Origin: Sarcocystis neurona
Lineage: Eukaryota > Apicomplexa > Conoidasida > Eucoccidiorida > Sarcocystidae
Length of the DNA: 64,000 nt
Direction: 5' to 3'
Assembly (NCBI GenBank): GCA_000727475.1
Contig: KL647322.1
Coordinates: 232,581-296,580 of the forward strand
In this document: piece by piece, positions 49,301 to 58,079 of the stretch
How positions within the stretch are numbered: position 1 is the stretch's first letter
Layout: each line of letters opens with the position of its first letter
Program-made: the position numbers and the translations under genes
The notes under the pieces: generated by a model
The model's database searches: none
What the model saw: only the letters and a program-made list of their open reading frames with translations
What the model was told of the DNA's origin: nothing

Positions 49301-52300
49301 AGGGGGGAGGACACGCAGAGAGAGAGGGAGACACGCATGAGAGACAGGGAGACGGGGAGACACAGGGAGAGACGGAGAGGTAGGGAGACAGAGCGAGACA
49401 CACAGAGAGAAAGGGAGACACAGAGGAGGGGGAGACACGCAGAGAGAGAGGGAGACACGCAGAGAGAGAGGGAGACACACGGAGAGACAGGGAGACACAC
49501 GGAGAGACAGGGAGGCAGGGGAAGAAGAGGAGGAGAAGAGAAGAAGAATTGCTGCTTGGGAGGAAGACGGAGAGACGAGTGAGAAGAGAGAGGAGAGGAG
49601 AAGAAGAGAGGAGACAGGAGGGCAGATGATATTCTGCGTGAGGGAGAGACGCACGTCTCTTCTGAATTTCAGGCCAACTTCGCTGAAGAGGCCCTGCAGC
49701 GTGAGTTCCTTCTCTGCGTTGCGTCCGAGGGTCCCCAGCAGCAGCTGCTGCTCCTGCGGGCGTCTCGACGCGGCGTCAACTTCCACGACTACCTGCAGAC
49801 CCACGTGCATGCGCGCGTCGGCAATGCGAAGAAATGCACGTTCGTGTGCGCGCGCCGGTTGAATGCGCCCCTCCCCAGGAAAGAAGAAGAGTCACCCGAG
49901 ACACAGACAGGGAGACACAAAAGCAGCACAAAAAGGGGGGCAGACAACAACAGACAGAAGCAGCAAGGTATATGAGACCCAAATCGCCATCACTCCTATC
50001 AAACGACGTACACCTGTGTGCATATATATATGTTTGCATGTATGTATGTATGCGTGTATGTATGTATATATGTATATATGTATGAATGTATGCGTGTATG
50101 TATGTATATATGTATATATGTATGTATGTATGCGTGTATGTATGTATGTATATATGTATGCATACGCGTATATGTACGTACATATATATATAGTTGCATG
50201 CGTGTGCACGTGCATGTGTATGGATGTGTGTATGCATATGTATTTATATATACGTACATGCACGTATGTATGTGTGTAGGTGTCAGCATGTATGTATGTA
50301 TATGCATGCATGTGTATGTTTTTATGTAAGTGTAGGTATGTACGCGCATGTATGCATATGTACATATATATACATACAAATATACGTGTGTATGTAGGCG
50401 TATGTATGTACGTATGTATGCATATATATATATGCATGCAAATACGCGTATGTGTATGTGTGCGTACATTTACAAAGCAGATGCGCATCAGAAGGCCACG
50501 CCAAGTCACTTCATCTCCTCCTCTAAAACTTCACACAACAAACAAATGTACCTACACCAACGGGCGTGCTGCTATATATATATATATATATCCATGTGTG
50601 TGTCCTGCGTCTACCATACATATATATGTCTCCCTGTCTCCGTGTCTCCCTGTCTCCGTGTCTCTCTCTTCGAGTACATGTATGTAGAAAGATAGAGACA
50701 TATACCCATATATGTGTATAAAGAGATAGTTGTATATATGTATGTATGTGTGTATATGTGTACGTATGTGGAATGTATATCTATGCATGCATTTATGTAT
50801 GTACACGATATATATATATATATATATATATATTCAGAGGTACACATTCGACACGTATATCTACGTATCTATAGGATATATGCATATATGTCTACAGACG
50901 TGTTATATATATATATATATATGTATTTCCATGTATCTTCTATGTATATGTATATATCAAGATAGATTCAACGGTATATATGTGTACATGCACAAGTGTG
51001 TGTACAGGTATCCTTTTGCACATAGAATATATGTGTAGATGCAAATATGTGAGCAGACAAGTGTAGAGAATTGATATACGGGAAAACTCACTGATGGAGA
51101 CTTTGTGTGTGCGAACAACTGCATGCATGCCCAGTCTATAGCTCCACGTATAGAATGTGTACACACACGTGTATATAGAGAGACAGAGACACAGACACAG
51201 ATATATATGTATGTGTGGAGATAAAGTGTGCAGGACAAGTGTATATATATTGTATATATGTGCAAGTACACGCCTGCAGGGAGGTCAGGCAGAGAGGTGC
51301 CGCCAACGCACAGGAACCTTCGTTTTCTTTCCAGGCGCAGCTGTGTACACGTTCTTCCCACGGAAGACCGCCCAGGAGGGCATGCATGCGCGCATGCGTA
51401 CGCGCGTCGAAATATAAATCATATATTTCCCCGTGTAGGGACACACACACACACACACAAATAGTCGAGCACTCTCGAAAAAAACAAGGCGCCCCCCTGC
51501 CCGCCCCACTGCCCCTCTGCATGCGCCATTTCTTCTCTGCCTCAGCCACATACGAAAACGATCTATAAAGCGAAAGGGCCCTTCCCTGCAAATTTCTCAA
51601 AAGTCCCTCCACGCATCGCAAACTCTACGCACCTCCCTGACTCTCTCTATATATATACATTTACATATATATATATATATATATATGGATGTGTAGGTAC
51701 ACACATTAGGTATGCATATACAGATATACATATATATACATATATGCGTTCGGGTACGCATATATATATATATACGCATATCTCCACATATATATGCACA
51801 TGTATTTGCGAATACATACATTACGTACAGAAATATATATATCCATTAGGTATGCATGTCTGTAAACGTTGCAGACCCTCTGATAGGTCTCTGTATTGAT
51901 GTAGACATATACACGTATATGTGTGTATTTATATATATGCATGTGTCTGAGAATCTACTTTATATACGCCGCATGCATGTATATATATAGGGAGAGAGAC
52001 AGATAGACAGATCTAGAAAGATATGTACATATACGTATATATACATATGCATGCAAAGATAGATGGGTATATAGATACGTGGATATGTCTTTGTGCATGC
52101 ATATACGTGTATCTGTCTGCGCACCTCTTTTTTCCCCGGAAACTGTCTTTCTCGTCTAGCTCAAGTGCATGCAGACACACATATATATACATATATTTGT
52201 AAATATAGACATGTCTGTGTATGAAGAGAGACTGTCTTTCTACTGACCTTCTGCGCATGCAGACACACGTCTCTCTCTACATATTTATGTAAATAGATAC

Positions 52301-53362
52301 ACTTGAAGAGAGAGACTCCTTTTTCACTTGTTTCAAGTGCATGCAGACTCATATATATAAACACATATATATATACGAACAATTACAGATATATATATAT
52401 ATATGAAGAGGAGAATAGGTGCACTACAGAGAAGTAGAGAGACAGTCTGTAGGAAAGTAGGGATCCGCACACGACACATATATATACACGCACAGGGGTA
52501 TAGAAACAGCTAAATATATATATATGTACCTGCATATGGACGTATATTATTTTACATGTATATATCTGCAGTTGCATGCACACAGTCACAAATATATACA
52601 CCTATACACAAATATACAGACGTATATATATACCTATATAGACAGATAGAGAGATACATATATACGTAGGAATGCGTATGCATGTAGATATATATATATA
52701 TACGTGTATGTTGCTATGGGTACACATGTAAGAATATGTATGTCTATCATTGTATGTGTGTGTATGTTGATATGGATGTGTCTATACGAATATGCGAATA
52801 AATATATATGCATATGAATATGTATATAAATACCTGTGTGTGAGCAGTGGTTTGTGGATGTTATGGAAGAAGAGGAAAACGGACCTGTCATACGTCTGTA
52901 TGTATCTGTGTATGTGCATATGTATGTATATCAATATATATATGAGTACTACTTTGCGGAGATAACGGAAGAAGAGAGGCGAAAGTGTCGTACAGTTCGT
53001 CTGTTGGGTGCTCCAGCAGCAGTTCTTTCGTTTCTTGCGAAGACGTCAGACAAACTTTTCCACCGCTGCTGCTGTTGTTTCTTGTTCTTCGCGTTCTGCT
53101 GCTGCTGCTGCTCGTCGGTTTCCTCTTTGACAACATGCGGCCGCAGTTGCTGCTGGAGAACAGACGCGTCTGCTGCCGCTCCGCCTAGGGCCCTGCTGCT
53201 GTTGCTGCTGCTGTTGCTGACCCTGCCGCGCCCCCCGCCCAAGACGCCACGAGGCTGCTGCAGCACCAGCAGCGGGTGCAGCAGGCAGCGCTGTTGCAGA
53301 ACGTAGTAGCGACGGTTGTACATGTTCGCAAAGACGCTGCTGTCGCAGAGCTGCTTCCCCAG
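35656..53362 (-). CDS. DNA polymerase epsilon subunit B, POLE2/DPB2-like (whole gene)
   Basis: Minus-strand exons rebuild the non-catalytic B subunit of the leading-strand DNA polymerase, a nuclear protein with an OB fold and an inactive phosphoesterase-like domain. Exons in order are 53362-53251, 53033-52953, about 49870-49655, 48572-48374, 46566-46048, 45300-45154, 43773-43723, 41295-41181, possibly 37903-37871, and 35763-35656. Motifs follow the human/yeast order: [17 protein letters not shown] (MFRERYTILHQRTHRH), [18 protein letters not shown] (LLGST...LGM), [20 protein letters not shown] ([20 protein letters not shown]), [54 protein letters not shown]...STSPCR, and QAHLCPS...LFPMPDL. Phases match at all five junctions from 48374 to 41295, and at 53251/53033. 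Missing parts are the extreme N-terminus, one or more exons around the gap at 48737-49260, the stretch after STSPCR, and the C-terminal ADKYDPF/NPGSF part. The gene covers about 18 kb for an expected 550-700 residues. Confidence 0.78.
35900..36560. repeat. diverged tandem repeat, period about 229 bp
   Basis: Three copies begin near 35921, 36151 and 36381. Shared blocks in order are a GTGGAAGAAGGAT-like start, TGCAAGGTACGTACACC, a CTGCAAGA...CACAGTGTGACAC block, ACATACATTT, and GAGAGGAGACGACGCATRGT. Spacers are TA microsatellite. Confidence 0.8.
36660..37115. repeat. diverged tandem repeat, period about 114 bp
   Basis: At least four diverged copies (near 36670, 36785, 36897, 37010), each with CTCC(G/A)NRTATG, then CCACCTNCACCTACGTAGACC-like sequence, a CATRTG/CACA block and GCAGAGAGAGA. 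This is distinct from the 229-bp array immediately to its left. Confidence 0.7.
37155..37350 (+). CDS. candidate plus-strand exon (weak)
   Basis: After GTGTGGTGTCTGCAG the frame reads [20 protein letters not shown], then [19 protein letters not shown] and [19 protein letters not shown], up to CACAC|GTATAT. It is helix-like. It would be nested antisense inside the POLE2-like gene, which lowers confidence. Confidence 0.25.
37871..37903 (-). CDS. possible POLE2-like microexon
   Basis: A 33-nt segment between GTCTACAG and GGTTGG|GTAGGC would read (R)[10 protein letters not shown](G). This is where the family has CRIQYxxQEIxxFRED, directly after STSPCR. Phase in (2) fits the preceding exon. The next exon needed (phase 2 to 0) was not found. 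This is speculative. Confidence 0.3.
38200..38860. other. intronic stretch with unassigned coding-like island
   Basis: At 38255-38370 both strands read protein-like (plus: [20 protein letters not shown]; minus: [20 protein letters not shown]). Neither fits the surrounding gene. The rest is pyrimidine-rich (38400-38545) and TA/GGGG sequence. Confidence 0.3.
38940..39260. repeat. TATATA/TGTATA microsatellite block
   Basis: About 300 nt of near-continuous TA/TG/CA steps. All ORFs (Tyr/Ile-rich) are artefacts. Confidence 0.9.
39270..39480. repeat. GGAGACA-type purine minisatellite
   Basis: GGGAGACA/GGAGACGGAGACAGG units mixed with GAA. Related purine-rich units recur at 35450-35490, 40300-40410 and 49261-49510, and inverted at about 38470-38550 and 50627-50675. 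Confidence 0.75.
40300..40410. repeat. GGGGAGACGGAGACACGCAGAGAA minisatellite
   Basis: Three to four short copies of GGAGACGGAGACA(C/T)GCAGAGAAGG in tandem. Member of the dispersed GGAGACAC family. Confidence 0.8.
40620..41060. repeat. TA/ATT microsatellite block
   Basis: Includes an unusual ATATTATATTATATTT run (about 40740-40870) with almost no GC. No exon. Confidence 0.85.
41181..41295 (-). CDS. POLE2-like exon (LPRLPL...STSPCR)
   Basis: Acceptor GTTTGTTGTAG, then (E)[38 protein letters not shown], donor TGCAG|GTGACT in phase 2. It matches LPRPPLAESITNEFRQRVP...FTTNPCR. The Glu codon is completed by G from the GC-donor exon at 43723. Confidence 0.78.
41296..42175. repeat. large CAG block in POLE2-like intron
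   Basis: Nearly 900 nt of AGC-rich DNA on the plus strand with AAC/AGT interruptions, directly upstream of the exon at 41181-41295. It produces Leu-, Cys- or Ala-rich frames on both strands. Confidence 0.9.
42180..43030. other. intronic microsatellite and unique sequence
   Basis: CA/TA microsatellites with short unique islands (42380-42560, 42780-42870). No POLE2-like peptide found. Confidence 0.5.
43030..43520. repeat. tandem array of (TA)n-TTTATATA-GAGAGACAGTATACGCATATATCC units
   Basis: About eight units of 50-70 bp: a TA run, TTTATATA, GAGAGAGACAG, TATACGCATAT, ATCCATA. Unit length varies with the TA and GA counts. On the minus strand the frames give repeated Ser/Leu/Tyr/Ile peptides, which are artefacts. 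Confidence 0.88.
43723..43773 (-). CDS. POLE2-like exon ([10 protein letters not shown]), GC donor
   Basis: A 51-nt exon after GCGCTGCAG: (R)[16 protein letters not shown]. The hallmark FVFVPGPxDP is exact. The donor is ATCAAAG|GCAAGT (GC-AG intron). Phase 1 at both ends matches 45154 and 41295, which supports the non-canonical donor strongly. Confidence 0.82.
44690..45120. repeat. CAG block in POLE2-like intron
   Basis: AGC-rich on the plus strand, directly downstream (in transcript order) of the exon ending at 45154. Confidence 0.85.
45154..45300 (-). CDS. POLE2-like exon ([13 protein letters not shown])
   Basis: Acceptor TTGCTCCGCAG; peptide (G)[20 protein letters not shown], then [19 protein letters not shown]; strong donor CTC|GTAAGT. 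It matches SPAPPTCFILCGNFSSAP...L followed by IICEYP of POLE2. GGFASG stands where active phosphoesterases have GNHD, so the site is inactive, as in all B subunits. Confidence 0.8.
46048..46566 (-). CDS. POLE2-like exon (GSAMFGG...[10 protein letters not shown]) with Ala/Thr insert
   Basis: Acceptor GTGACGCAG; 519 nt; donor CACAG|GTGAGC. It starts [19 protein letters not shown], then a highly charged helix ([20 protein letters not shown]), a low-complexity insert rich in Ala, Gly and Thr, and [26 protein letters not shown]. Human POLE2 needs about 45 residues from NINFFGG to LSDVWLD; here there are about 130. SQCHFDD keeps a histidine where human has W (SDVWLD). On the plus strand the coding insert is CTG-rich, so the sense strand is GCA/CAG, opposite to the flanking introns. 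Confidence 0.8.
46570..47660. repeat. large CAG block in POLE2-like intron
   Basis: More than 1 kb of AGC/AAC-rich plus-strand DNA ending right at the acceptor of the exon at 46566. A short minus-strand stretch near 46850-46930 reads [20 protein letters not shown] but falls in the intron by phase. Confidence 0.88.
47670..48370. other. intronic unique sequence
   Basis: CA/TA microsatellite at 47700-47745, then about 600 nt of unique sequence without a POLE2-like peptide. Confidence 0.45.
48374..48572 (-). CDS. POLE2-like exon ([20 protein letters not shown])
   Basis: Acceptor GGGTGTGCAG; phase 0 start; peptide [47 protein letters not shown]; donor CTTCCTG|GTAGAC in phase 1. It matches [26 protein letters not shown] of POLE2, the end of the OB-fold region. 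Confidence 0.82.
48737..49260. other. assembly gap (524 N)
   Basis: Lies between two POLE2-like exons. The family block LEDxTGxVxLDLS, expected between them, is absent from the visible sequence and may be hidden here. Confidence 0.99.
49261..49620. repeat. GGAGACACGCAGAGAGAGA minisatellite
   Basis: Tandem GGGAGACAC(G/A)CAGAGAGAGA units, then GAAGAGGAGGAGAAGAG. It abuts the gap on one side and the exon at about 49655 on the other. Confidence 0.9.
49655..49870 (-). CDS. POLE2-like exon ([18 protein letters not shown])
   Basis: The minus frame reads [60 protein letters not shown], with donor AGAC|GTGCGT at 49654. LLGTLG...LTLQGLFSE corresponds to LLGSTTKIGDAIVLGMITQ of POLE2. The start is uncertain: GGGGAG|GGG at 49871, or CTGCAG|GTAGTC within the peptide. 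Confidence 0.6.
49990..50480. repeat. TGTA/TATG microsatellite
   Basis: Almost 500 nt of TATGTATG with TATA and GCATGC interruptions. All Met/Tyr/Cys/Val frames are artefacts. Confidence 0.93.
50560..52100. repeat. microsatellite-rich intron
   Basis: TA/TGTA/CA blocks with a short unique island at 51270-51620. No POLE2-like peptide seen. Confidence 0.6.
52140..52360. repeat. diverged tandem repeat, about 88 bp, three copies
   Basis: Blocks ACTGTCTTTCTCGTCTAG, ACTGTCTTTCTACTGACC and ACTCCTTTTTCACTTG are each followed by a (G/A)TGCATGCAGACNCA core and TA/GA microsatellite. They start near 52142, 52231 and 52315. Confidence 0.75.
52953..53033 (-). CDS. POLE2-like exon candidate ([17 protein letters not shown])
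   Basis: Acceptor GTCTTCGCAAG; (Q)[26 protein letters not shown]; donor CAAA|GTAGTA in phase 1. Entry phase matches the exon ending at 53251. No specific family motif, so it is assigned by position and phase only. Confidence 0.45.
53251..53362 (-). CDS. POLE2-like exon ([17 protein letters not shown])
   Basis: Acceptor [51 protein letters not shown]; donor CCTC|GTGGCG in phase 1. It matches MFRERYTILHQRTHRHELF, the conserved end of the N-terminal region of POLE2 family members. Confidence 0.65.
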
Positions 53363-53399
53363 CTGCGTCAGAGGTAACGGCTGTAGCGGCGTTGAGCAA

Positions 53400-53890
53400 A
53401 ATCGCTGCGGCGTGCACACCAACAGCAGCAACAAAAAACCGCGCAGCAGAGAAGAAGCAGCATCTACAGCAGCAGCAGGACAGCAGCACTGGCGGCAGCA
53501 GCGGACGAAAAAGTCACAGGAGAAAAAGCAGCAGCACACGCAACGAAGCACCAGCAGTAACACTGGCAGCGGGCGCAGCAGCAAGGGGATGGCCAGCGGG
53601 GCAACAGCGGCAGCAGCAGCAACAGCTGCAGTAGCAACAGCAACAGTAGCAACAGCAGCAGAAGCAACAGTGGCAGCGGCAGCAGCAGCAACAGCGGCGG
53701 CGGCAGCAGCAGTAGCAACAGCAGCAGCAGTAGCAACAGCAGCAGCAGTAGCAGCAGCAGCAGCAACAGCAGCAGTGGCAACAGAAGCAGCAGCAGTAGC
53801 AGCAACAGCAGCAGCATTAGCAACAGCACCAGTAGCACCAACAGCAGCAGCAGCAATAGCAGCAACGACAGCAGTATCGACAACAATAAA
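53400..53890. repeat. CAG/CAA block
   Basis: Nearly pure AGCAGCAACAGCAGT repeats on the plus strand (53600-53880). The minus strand gives long Leu or Ala runs (a 147-codon Leu-rich frame). No evidence that it is translated. Confidence 0.92.
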
Positions 53891-54430
53891 AGCAGGGCGT
53901 GGGCCACGGTGCTGTCCTTCCATTAGTCGCCTTCCGATTTTCAATTATGAAGCAAACATAGGGAGCACCTGCAGGTCCTTACTTCTGCTGCGGTGTACAT
54001 CTACCCGCCTTCGTGGAAAACTACTCTACCTTACTAAAAGTGCGTCCCTCCAACGCATGCGTCACTGTCTGGCTGGAGACGCAGATCCGTCCTGGTGCAA
54101 TATACATACACCCCAAACTGCAAGCAGGATCGTCACAGGCTGCGGTGTACCTACACCCCACAACGCACAGTTGCCCTCCCCGGTGCTGCGACATGCAGTG
54201 TCCCCCTGCGGAACGCAGTAGAAAACGACCTTTTGCTGCGTCCCACTTGCAACGAGAGAAATGTCGATCGGCTAATCTCGCAGGATTCCGCAGAGACCAC
54301 CGCACGCCTTTTCCTTAAATAGGAGCCAGAAAAACTGCATGCGCGCCAGCTGCGCTGCAGTGTACGTACACCACTTCGTGCAGCGACGCGCACGCGCAGT
54401 CGCGATCCGCACGCTGCAGTGTACGTACAC

Positions 54431-54504
54431 CCCACGGATGGTCTTGTCCCAAACGGACCTTCGAACTTCCCAGGCCAATCTGAAATGACTTCAAAGTGAC
54501 GCTA
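54431..54504 (-). CDS. candidate exon ending at palindrome
   Basis: Acceptor TTTTTTCGGCAG; peptide SVTLKSFQIGLGSSKVRLGQ-DHPW; ends at TGGG|GTGTACGTACAC. Repeat-free composition. Unknown protein; part of a minus-strand transcription unit at 54-56 kb. Confidence 0.4.
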
Positions 54505-55126
54505 CTGCCGAAAAAAGTCACACTGCAGTGTACGTACACCCGGACTGGACACACGCGGAGCCGCGAGCAGTCCTGTACGTACACCCCATTTTCGTGTACG
54601 CCCGCACTTTCGCAGATGTAATAACAGAGAAAAGAGCGGCCCGCACGGCTGGCGGGTCGCTGCACATCCTGCGGACACGCGTGCATCTCGAGCTGCTTAT
54701 TCGCTCATATGCGCATACACACACACACTGGTGACGCATGGTTTTCTTCAGTTCCCCGCAGCAGGTCCCCTCCTGAGCGGGAACTTTTACTCCTACTGCA
54801 ATAAAACAAAGAAGAGCAGATCGCACAGGCTGTTTCGTCCCTGTCCTTCCCCCCCTCGTAAGGCAAGTTGCACTCCTCTCCACTCCCAGCAGATACGCGG
54901 AACTGCTGACAGCCAGAAACGTCCTCTACCCTCTGCAGGTGAAGCACCTACGTCTGTTTGCCGAGGCTCTGCACTACTTCTGTGTATTTGTTTATGGGGG
55001 TACGCGATAGACTGACAGCCCCGTAGACGCTCTCGTGCGGTGCTGTAGAGAAGAGCTGCTCTTCTCTACAGAAAGTGAAAAGAGCGAAGCACGCGTGCCG
55101 TTGGACCCGTTCCGGTGTACGTACAC

Positions 55127-55163
55127 CCGGTAGTATAGGTTCCTCAGACATGCTGCGAGATAC
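55127..55163 (-). CDS. candidate exon ending at palindrome
   Basis: Acceptor CTGCAG; VSRSMSEEPILP(G) then GTGTACGTACAC as donor, phase 0 in and 1 out. The frame continues from the exon ending at 55560. Confidence 0.4.
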
Positions 55164-55559
55164 CTGCAGGCCAGTACGCACTTCTCGGCGGTAGAAGACG
55201 CACGGCCTCTTCAGCACATCCTTTTTCTCCTCGGATGCCTCGAAGAACGACGCAGGCGCAGGCAAATCCACCCTGTGATCCCTTCGCGCGTCCTCGAGAA
55301 AGCCGTCTACATATACGTATATATATGTTTGCATGCGTCTACATACAGAGAGACATATTTTACGCACTTCTCTACACATACGTGCGAATACATGTACGCG
55401 CCTGTGCACGTGTAATATAGTAAAGAGTTGAAGAGGCAAATTTACAGGTGTGACAAGGGGTGGACAAAGAAAGACGCGGGTAGAGGACTCTGCGCCTACT
55501 TGCTTGGTGGTATCAAAGTAAAAAGTGTGGACGTCTGTCATGCTGGAGTGTACGTACAC

Positions 55560-55697
55560 CCCACGACTCCTGCGAAACTTGAGCTGCTGCCAGAGCTGCT
55601 CTTCCCGCAGCGCACGCATGTCTCTCTTCCACGCGAGCAACGCAGCAGCCACCAGCAGTTCCGGTCGCGCATGCAGTGCCTCCTCCTCTTCTAACAC
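55560..55697 (-). CDS. coding exon, Glu/Arg-rich helix, unknown protein
   Basis: Strong acceptor GCTGCTCTTCTTAG; 46 codons: VLEEEEALHARPELLVAAAL, LAWKRDMRALREEQLWQQLK, FRRSRG; ends at GGG|GTGTACGTACAC. A long amphipathic helix with balanced codons. Phase 0 on both sides joins smoothly to 55984-56010 (ARRPG+VLEEEE). It could belong to the gene opening at 59556 or to the N-terminal part of the POLE2-like gene. Confidence 0.55.
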
Positions 55698-55983
55698 CTA
55701 AGAAGAGCAGCACACATCGGCCACACGTCCCTCTGTCGACAGGGTCTCGGGCTCCACATGCATACATACACCAAAGAAGACGGCGTCAGTGGCCAGATAT
55801 ACATACACATATGTACGTATACATGTATATTCATATATGTATAGGAATAGGTGCGGAGAAAGACGGTTGCATAGACGTGTGTAGAAAGAAAGCAAGAAAG
55901 ACTGCATTGTCGGGACGTCTTCTTCCACCTTCGCGGTAGTGTGAAGACGCAGTGCGTAAGACGCCCACGAGGTGTACGTACAC

Positions 55984-56010
55984 CCCAGGTCTACGTGCAG
56001 CAATCGCTTC
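55984..56010 (-). CDS. candidate 27-nt microexon ending at palindrome
   Basis: Between GTACTTGCAG and GTGTACGTACAC: nine codons, EAIAARRPG, phase 0 to 0. It joins in frame to VLEEEEALHARPELL at 55697. Confidence 0.4.
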
Positions 56011-56289
56011 CTGCAAGTACGCAGAGAGGGATACACGTGTTTCTACACAGAGAGAAGACCCTAGGGAGAAAAAGGTGGATTTCCCCTTGTTCGTATACGT
56101 GAGAGCGAGGAAGAAGAAAAAACAGGCAGACCACCAACATTTGCATTTGCTCATATACGCCACCCGAAACTCAGCAGAGCTGTGGAAACACACGGCGTAG
56201 CTACAAGTCTCTCACAAAGACACATGGAGGGATGTGTGGGGTGAGCAGACGCGCACGCAGCAGCACATGTGCGTGACTTTTAGAGGGCC

Positions 56290-56440
56290 TTGCTGCTGCT
56301 CAGCCGGGCTGGCTCGTCAAGGCGGCAACCTCCTTCATAGGCGCCCACCCATGCGCGCTTGGTGTGGAGACACTGATGTGTGCTTATTCTTCTACGTTGC
56401 CAGTACTGAGATGCTGCAAGGACCCGGCGCGCCTTGCAAC
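56290..56440 (-). CDS. candidate exon, frame uncertain
   Basis: A strong pyrimidine acceptor (CTGTCTTTTTCTCTCTGGAG) precedes two competing frames. One reads SCKARRVLAASQYWQRRRIS. The other is shorter (GVARRAGSLQHLSTGN) and ends at AAC|GTAGAA. Unknown protein. Confidence 0.3.
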
Positions 56441-57159
56441 TCCAGAGAGAAAAAGACAGAAAAACATTTCTTCATCTGCAGACACGTGCACACGCATGCA
56501 GGTGTCTGTACACCGCCAGGTTCCACAGCACGTATACGTGTGGATGTCTGTGTGTGGATACATACACATACATATATGAGTATATGTGCGTTCCTTTGTA
56601 GCACAGATTCCTTCATCTCGTGTGCGTGGGCCTGGACCCACACGTGTACGTAGAAGTTCTAGAACCGCGATTTCTCTTTTTCTCTGTAGATGTGAAGACC
56701 CACATACGCCCTTGTTCATAGATTTATATACAAACATACATGTGTATGCATTAGTATACAGATGTGGATGGACAACACATCTGTCCACATATGTTTTGGG
56801 GCATACACGTATATAGATACACATCAATACAGGATTCTTATACATGAATATATACATATATGTGGGCATTACGCATACACGTATATATCTTCATATTTGT
56901 ACACACACATATATGCATAGGTATACACATAGAGACAAACAGACACAGAGAAAGAGAGCCGTATACGAAAGCATAGATACGTGTATCTCTATAGAATTGT
57001 TACATTACAACAGGTTGCATGCGGATAATTCCCCAGGAGTCTCCTTTCTGGACGTGAGAGAAATGCGGACTGGAGAAGCATCGGAGAAGCGACGGCTGGA
57101 GCAAGAGAGTCGCAGCTGTAGCGAAGACAGGGAAAAAGCAGGAGACCCGCTACAACTGT

Positions 57160-57315
57160 TGGTGTTGCTGCTGCTACTGCTGTTGCTGCTGCTGCTGTTG
57201 TTGCTGCTACTGCTGCTGCTGCTGTTGGCGCTGCTGCTGCTGTTGGTGCTGCGGCTGTGGCTGCTGTTGCTGCTGCCGCTGCTGTTGGTGCTGCTGCCGC
57301 TCCTGCTGCTGCAGG
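57160..57315. repeat. CTG array
   Basis: CTGCTGTTGCTG array on the plus strand, giving a poly-Leu frame. The opposite strand gives Gln/Ala. No evidence of translation. Confidence 0.9.
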
Positions 57316-58079
57316 CAGCTGTCTGTGCAGTCTTTCTCTCTCTCTGCAGTAGTGGCTCGGCATGCACATATGCGGAGGGCAACAGAGAGACAAACACGAA
57401 TGTCTTGGAGAAGAAAGAGATAGGGAAGACGCAAGGCAGAGGGGGAGAGACAGACTTCTGCAGGTTTCCACGTGAGAGACGGAAAGTCATGTTCTACGTG
57501 GGAAGGAAAGAGACACACAGAGACGTGGTGAACGCGATGTAGTGCAAGTGAAGAGGTGGGAAAAGTTTATCTGTTTCTCTGCCCGTTCGTCAAACTTGTG
57601 ATTTCTACTTGGATGCAGTCCAACAGCAAGGGAGTAAAAGGCCGACGTGCACGTGCGACTACAATGTCCAGGTACGTGAGAGATGACAAAAGAAGAAGAC
57701 TCATCCTTCAGGTATATGAGAGAAGGAGGAAATTGACCCCCCAGTTACTTATCAAATGAAATGGCACTGTTGCTTGAGAAGATCTCTACGCGAGGCGCGA
57801 TATGAAGATAGCAGGCCTGGAGCGGCCGCTGTGGCTCGTGAAGCTAGAGCCCAGCACAGAACTACGGCTGGTTTGCTGCTCTCTCATTTCTGTCGATTCA
57901 TAATTGTAGAAATAGTAGTAGTAGCAGTAGGAGGAGGAGTAGTTGAAGGAGGAAGGGTAGAGGAGGAGTTGCCCCACGCATAAAAAAGAGCGGCGCAAGT
58001 TGTCGCGGCGGAGGTGCGCGGAGAGCCGCACGTGTGATAGAAGCTGCCCTTGCTCCAGGATTAGGCGACGTATTGATAC

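Larger units (their letters stand above)
54145..55983. promoter_or_regulatory. cluster of GTGTACGTACAC palindromes
   Basis: The 12-nt perfect palindrome occurs at 54360, 54419, 54528, 55115, 55548 and 55972. One-mismatch copies start at 54145 (GTGTACCTACAC) and 54573 (CTGTACGTACAC). On the plus strand most are followed by CC(C), and three upstream ones are preceded by TGCA. On the minus strand most lie directly after a coding-like stretch as GG|GTGTACGTACAC, so they may be extended 5' splice sites. Function unknown. Confidence 0.8.

Noticed and set aside
48110..49810. Long open frame across an N gap
   Set aside because: Contains 174 X residues from Ns, and its two ends are in different exons of the POLE2-like gene, partly in the wrong frame.
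53464..53907. 147-codon minus-strand poly-leucine frame
   Set aside because: Pure translation of a CAG/CAA array. Other frames of the same array are equally open (poly-Ala, poly-Cys).
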